Part shown: one piece after another, positions 63,166 through 64,000 of the stretch
Layout of the letters: every line of letters starts with the position of its first letter
Position numbering within the stretch: the first letter of the stretch is position 1
Assembly: GCA_947444195.1 (NCBI GenBank)
Contig: CANEZL010000001.1
Location: 62,001-126,000, forward strand
DNA length: 64,000 bases
Direction of reading: 5' to 3'
DNA from: Methylobacteriaceae bacterium
GTDB lineage: Bacteria; Pseudomonadota; Alphaproteobacteria; Rhizobiales; Beijerinckiaceae
Translations under genes and position numbers: made by a program
Notes under the pieces: model-generated
Database searches by the model: none
Told to the model about the DNA's origin: nothing
The model's input: the letters and a program-made list of their open reading frames with translations, nothing else

Positions 63166-64000
63166 CCCGCCTCGGCGCCTCCATGGCCCGGGGCCTGATG
63201 CGCCTCGGCCCCGGCATCCTGCCCTTCGCCGATGCGGCGACGGCGGAACTGCCCATGGGGCGCCTGCTGAGGCTGGCGCTGTTCCAGGTCACGGTGGGCA
63301 TGGCCGCCGTTCTGCTCATCGGCACGCTGAACCGGGTGATGATCGTGGAGCTGGCCGTGCCGGCCTGGATCGTCGCGGTGATGCTGTCGCTGCCCCTGAT
63401 CTTCGCGCCCTTCCGGGCGCTGGTCGGCTTCCGCTCGGACACGCACCGCTCCGTGCTCGGCTGGCGCCGCGTCCCCTACATCTGGTTCGGCACCCTGCTG
63501 CAGTTCGGCGGGCTCGCCATCATGCCCTTCGCCCTGCTGATCCTGTCGGGCGACACCACCGGCCCGGCCTGGCCCGGCCACGTGGCGGCGGCCCTCGCCT
63601 TCGTCATGGTCGGCGCGGGGCTCCACACCACGCAGACGGTGGGCCTCGCCCTGGCCACCGACCTCGCCCCGGCCCATGCCCGTCCGCGGGTGGTGGCCCT
63701 CCTCTGCGCGATGCTGCTCGCGGGGATGGTGGTGAGCGCGGTGATCTTCGGGCTGCTGCTCGCCGACTTCTCGGCGCTGCGCCTGATCAAGGTGATCCAG
63801 GGCGCGGCCCTCGTCACCCTCGTCCTCAACGGCATCGCGCTGTGGAAGCAGGAGCCGCGCAGCCCGGCCCGCACCGCGCGCGACCTGCCGCGGCCCGCCT
63901 TCTCGGAATCCTGGGCGCTCTACGCGGGCCGGGGCCGGGCGCGCCGCCGCCTCGTCGCCACGGGGCTCGGCACCGCCGCCTTCTCGATGCAGGACATCCT
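63162..64000 (+). CDS. lhaA: PucC/LhaA-family light-harvesting assembly protein, 5' part
   Basis: The gene runs off the right edge; only about 279 residues are visible. They form a membrane protein of the PucC/LhaA branch of major facilitators, with at least five hydrophobic segments. LNRVMIVELAVPAWIVAVML, then APFRALVGFRSDTHRSVLGW and RRVPYIWFGTLLQFGG, are typical. LhaA helps assemble the LH1 antenna. The GTG start at 63162 overlaps the bchM stop (GTGA). In known clusters lhaA precedes puhA, which may lie just outside. Confidence 0.9.
   Translation, partial: MTRLGASMARGLMRLGPGILPFADAATAELPMGRLLRLALFQVTVGMAAVLLIGTLNRVMIVELAVPAWIVAVMLSLPLIFAPFRALVGFRSDTHRSVLGWRRVPYIWFGTLLQFGGLAIMPFALLILSGDTTGPAWPGHVAAALAFVMVGAGLHTTQTVGLALATDLAPAHARPRVVALLCAMLLAGMVVSAVIFGLLLADFSALRLIKVIQGAALVTLVLNGIALWKQEPRSPARTARDLPRPAFSESWALYAGRGRARRRLVATGLGTAAFSMQDI

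Overview
The window is high-GC (about 70 %), densely coded alphaproteobacterial chromosome. The best guess is a pink-pigmented Methylobacterium-like member of the Hyphomicrobiales. That placement is inference from three things seen here: a bacteriochlorophyll gene cluster with PpsR and AerR regulators, alphaproteobacterial flagellar blocks (fliL-fliM-DUF6468-motE, CtrA-type box), and MucR plus Rhizobiales-type palindromic repeats. I see no rRNA, tRNA, CRISPR array, transposase or integrase.

Layout. 1-4.4 kb: end of a ROK sugar kinase, a leftward nitrate/sulfonate/taurine-type ABC transporter (ATPase, permease, binding protein), and a nitronate monooxygenase-like flavoprotein. 4.6-11.3 kb: two divergent flagellar operons, flgF-flgG-flgA-flgH leftward and fliL-fliM-DUF6468-motE rightward, with a TTAA-N7-TTAAC box upstream of fliL. 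11.5-15.1 kb: dTDP-L-rhamnose genes rfbC, rfbB, rfbD, rfbA. 15.1-34.7 kb: mixed housekeeping and hypothetical genes (HD protein, DUF2252 protein, SF2 helicase, lytic transglycosylase, argC, MucR-like regulator, alpha/beta hydrolase, Do-type protease, rarA, PRISE-type reductase, YegD-like Hsp70, pseudouridine synthase, HAD phosphatase, ATP12). 34.8-43.0 kb: acyl-CoA carboxylase beta subunit, coaD, two cyclophilins, mobA, mrp, a stress FMN protein and pncB. 43.2-47.7 kb: glycyl-tRNA synthetase, with a fic gene lying between glyQ and glyS. 47.9-51.4 kb: S49 protease, a methyltransferase and a polyprenyl diphosphate synthase. 51.8-64.0 kb: start of a photosynthesis gene cluster, with ppsR and aerR leftward and bchF-N-B-H-L-M-lhaA rightward. 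The window ends inside lhaA.

How the genes work together. bchN, bchB and bchL encode the three parts of dark-operative protochlorophyllide reductase. BchH is the large magnesium chelatase subunit, BchM the methyltransferase and BchF the vinyl hydratase. The reading frames overlap or abut, so one translationally coupled operon is likely. A perfect TGT-N12-ACA palindrome and a near match lie in the aerR-bchF spacer, together with a sigma-70-like promoter, which fits repression by the adjacent ppsR product.

Most unusual region. glyS holds a strikingly AT-rich internal stretch, about 43.70-44.48 kb. It carries roughly 80 extra residues between two conserved GlyS motifs. A fic gene (putative AMP transferase) sits between glyQ and glyS and overlaps the glyS start. 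Together they look like a mosaic tRNA synthetase locus. Three copies of a dispersed compound-palindrome repeat lie at 4.5, 12.1 and 51.6 kb.
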